From: Desulfuromonadaceae bacterium
GTDB lineage: Bacteria > Desulfobacterota > Desulfuromonadia > Geobacterales > Pseudopelobacteraceae
Assembly: GCA_028712665.1 (NCBI GenBank)
Contig: JAQTRC010000010.1
Location: 1 to 54,444, forward strand
DNA length: 54,444 bases
Direction: 5' to 3'
Positions within the stretch are counted from its first letter, which is position 1, and every line of letters begins with the position of its first letter. The position numbers and the translations under genes were made by a program. The notes beneath the pieces are model-generated. The model saw nothing but the letters and a program-made list of their open reading frames with translations, searched no databases and was not told the origin of the DNA. Shown piece after piece: positions 53,434 to 54,444 of the stretch.

Positions 53434-54444
53434 ATGAAGAAGATTGTACAAAAGCTGCTGCTCATGGCAATTGTCGCCGGGATGTCGCTTCCCATTGCAA
53501 CGCACGCCGCTGAGGACGACCTGCAAAAAAAGCTCGACAAGCTGACCAGGGAAGTAGCTGACCTCAAGGAGCAGGTCAGGAAGGATGAGGACAAGGCGCT
53601 GAACAAGTGGCTGACCATCGGCGGTGAGTATCGCTTCCGGCTGGATTCGCTCCATGGCAAGACGGTTCCATATTCAGATGCGCTTGGAACGATGAGTAAT
53701 CTGGTTGGCGGCTTTACCGGTCCGGCAGGGATTGCCGGCACAAACACAGGCGGAACATTTACCAGCCCGAATGCAACGCAATTCATTATGCAGGGGAAAG
53801 CCGGAACCCTTTTTACGCCGGCACAATTTAATACCATCCTTACACAGTACATGCCGCAAGCGATGTATGGCGGCATCCAGCAATTGATCACTACTGCAAA
53901 CCCTATGCAGGCTTACTTCGCTCCAGGTGCAGCAGTACCTGCAGCTGTTTTGCAGGCGACCGCTCTTACGTCACAGCAGCAGAGTATTTTGAATACACTT
54001 TCGGCAAAAGTAATGCCGACCGTAATGGCAATGAGTGCAGCACCATTTGGCGCTCCTGGCATGACAGTCGGCCAGCTGTTTAACAGTGGAGCCTTCAGTG
54101 CTGATCAGGCAAAATTATTAAATAATCTTTTGATGCAGAGTTTTCTTGGCGCAGGTGGAACCAACCTCACCCAAGTGCCGGCCTACAAACCTAAAAACGA
54201 AACCCTCTACACCAACAAGTTTGCTCTCGATCTGACCGCCAAGGCGACGCAGAACGTCACCGTGCACGCAAAACTTGACATGTACAAGTCATTCGGCTCG
54301 CAGAGTGATTCGACAACGATGGGCAATTACTTTGCCGATCGCGTTGGTGCCTTCGATGGAACACTCAGTCATGTTCCCTCCGACAGCCTGCTAAACGTTG
54401 ACCGCGCATTTGCAACCTGGAGCAATATTGCCGATCAGCCCATC
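53434..54444 (+). CDS. DUF3373-like outer-membrane protein (partial)
   Basis: The first 337 codons of a gene cut by the window end. A signal peptide (1-25, ending THAAE) precedes a short coiled coil (DDLQKKLDKLTREVADLKEQV) and WLTIGGEYRFRLDSLHGK, the start of a beta-barrel. An Ala/Gln/Met-rich stretch (about 85-240) is a large loop; FALDLTAKATQNVTVHAKLDMYKSFG then returns to barrel-like strands. This fits the DUF3373 family common in Geobacter. AAAGGAGG precedes the ATG. Confidence 0.85.
   Translation, partial: MKKIVQKLLLMAIVAGMSLPIATHAAEDDLQKKLDKLTREVADLKEQVRKDEDKALNKWLTIGGEYRFRLDSLHGKTVPYSDALGTMSNLVGGFTGPAGIAGTNTGGTFTSPNATQFIMQGKAGTLFTPAQFNTILTQYMPQAMYGGIQQLITTANPMQAYFAPGAAVPAAVLQATALTSQQQSILNTLSAKVMPTVMAMSAAPFGAPGMTVGQLFNSGAFSADQAKLLNNLLMQSFLGAGGTNLTQVPAYKPKNETLYTNKFALDLTAKATQNVTVHAKLDMYKSFGSQSDSTTMGNYFADRVGAFDGTLSHVPSDSLLNVDRAFATWSNIADQPI

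Overview
The window reads as chromosomal DNA of a Geobacter-like member of the Desulfuromonadia (order Geobacterales). The grounds are gene content and protein style: a lipid A/LPS core block, rho-rpmE-thyX, a DUF1385 protein, a DUF3373 outer-membrane protein at the right end, a system II cytochrome c maturation pair, a CcdA/thioredoxin pair and many sensor kinases. This is inference from recognised families; no search was run. I see no phage, plasmid, CRISPR array or transposase gene.

Layout. 1-12.8 kb is an envelope block: the tail of a RodZ-like protein, lpxK, a heptosyltransferase and a Kdo/heptose-kinase-like protein on the minus strand, then a plus-strand run of Trm112-like protein, waaF, a GT2, a third GT9, a further glycosyltransferase, two methyltransferases, two GT4 enzymes and tcdA, many joined by 1-17 base overlaps. 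13-21 kb is housekeeping: rho, rpmE, thyX, DUF1385, DUF6485, an RluA-type synthase, an SDR, an RRM protein and a MuiA-like protein. 21-24.5 kb holds ccsA/resB, rlmI and a LysE-type exporter. 24.5-30.2 kb is a minus-strand signalling operon of three histidine kinases and a lone receiver. 30.5-36.9 kb carries rsmI, ugd, a UDP-glucuronate decarboxylase, ftsB, a tiny Cys-rich protein, argS and a SPOR protein. 37-40.4 kb has initiator tRNA-Met, a second CAT tRNA, hisI, hisG, prfA and a YkgJ-type protein. 40.4-45.2 kb has an AMIN-amidase, a hydrolase and mutS. 45.5-54.4 kb is more accessory: a pore-like membrane protein, a DUF167 protein, a PLP aspartate decarboxylase (panP), a nitroreductase, an FmdB/methyltransferase/thioredoxin-like/CcdA group, a LysR regulator and a truncated DUF3373 gene.

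The most striking signal is small repeated palindromic DNA rather than a new multigene system. Three elements of roughly 100-130 bp with C-rich/G-rich inverted arms (about 1698-1799, 3051-3158, 7180-7307), plus a possible fragment near 15.78 kb, are scattered through the first 16 kb. One lies in frame inside the sugar-kinase gene and adds about 37 residues between its catalytic loop and its metal-binding aspartates. Another supplies the C-terminal tails of two convergent genes. A separate 186 bp element with imperfect terminal inverted repeats sits between rho and rpmE, and two loci carry heptamer tandem repeats. Two adjacent histidine kinase genes share about 400 bp of almost identical DNA at an exact 1700 bp offset.

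Functionally, the left block would build and modify lipid A and LPS core, and ugd plus the decarboxylase would supply UDP-glucuronate and UDP-xylose for the same surface glycans. The ccsA/resB and CcdA/thioredoxin-like genes fit the heavy c-type cytochrome use of this group.
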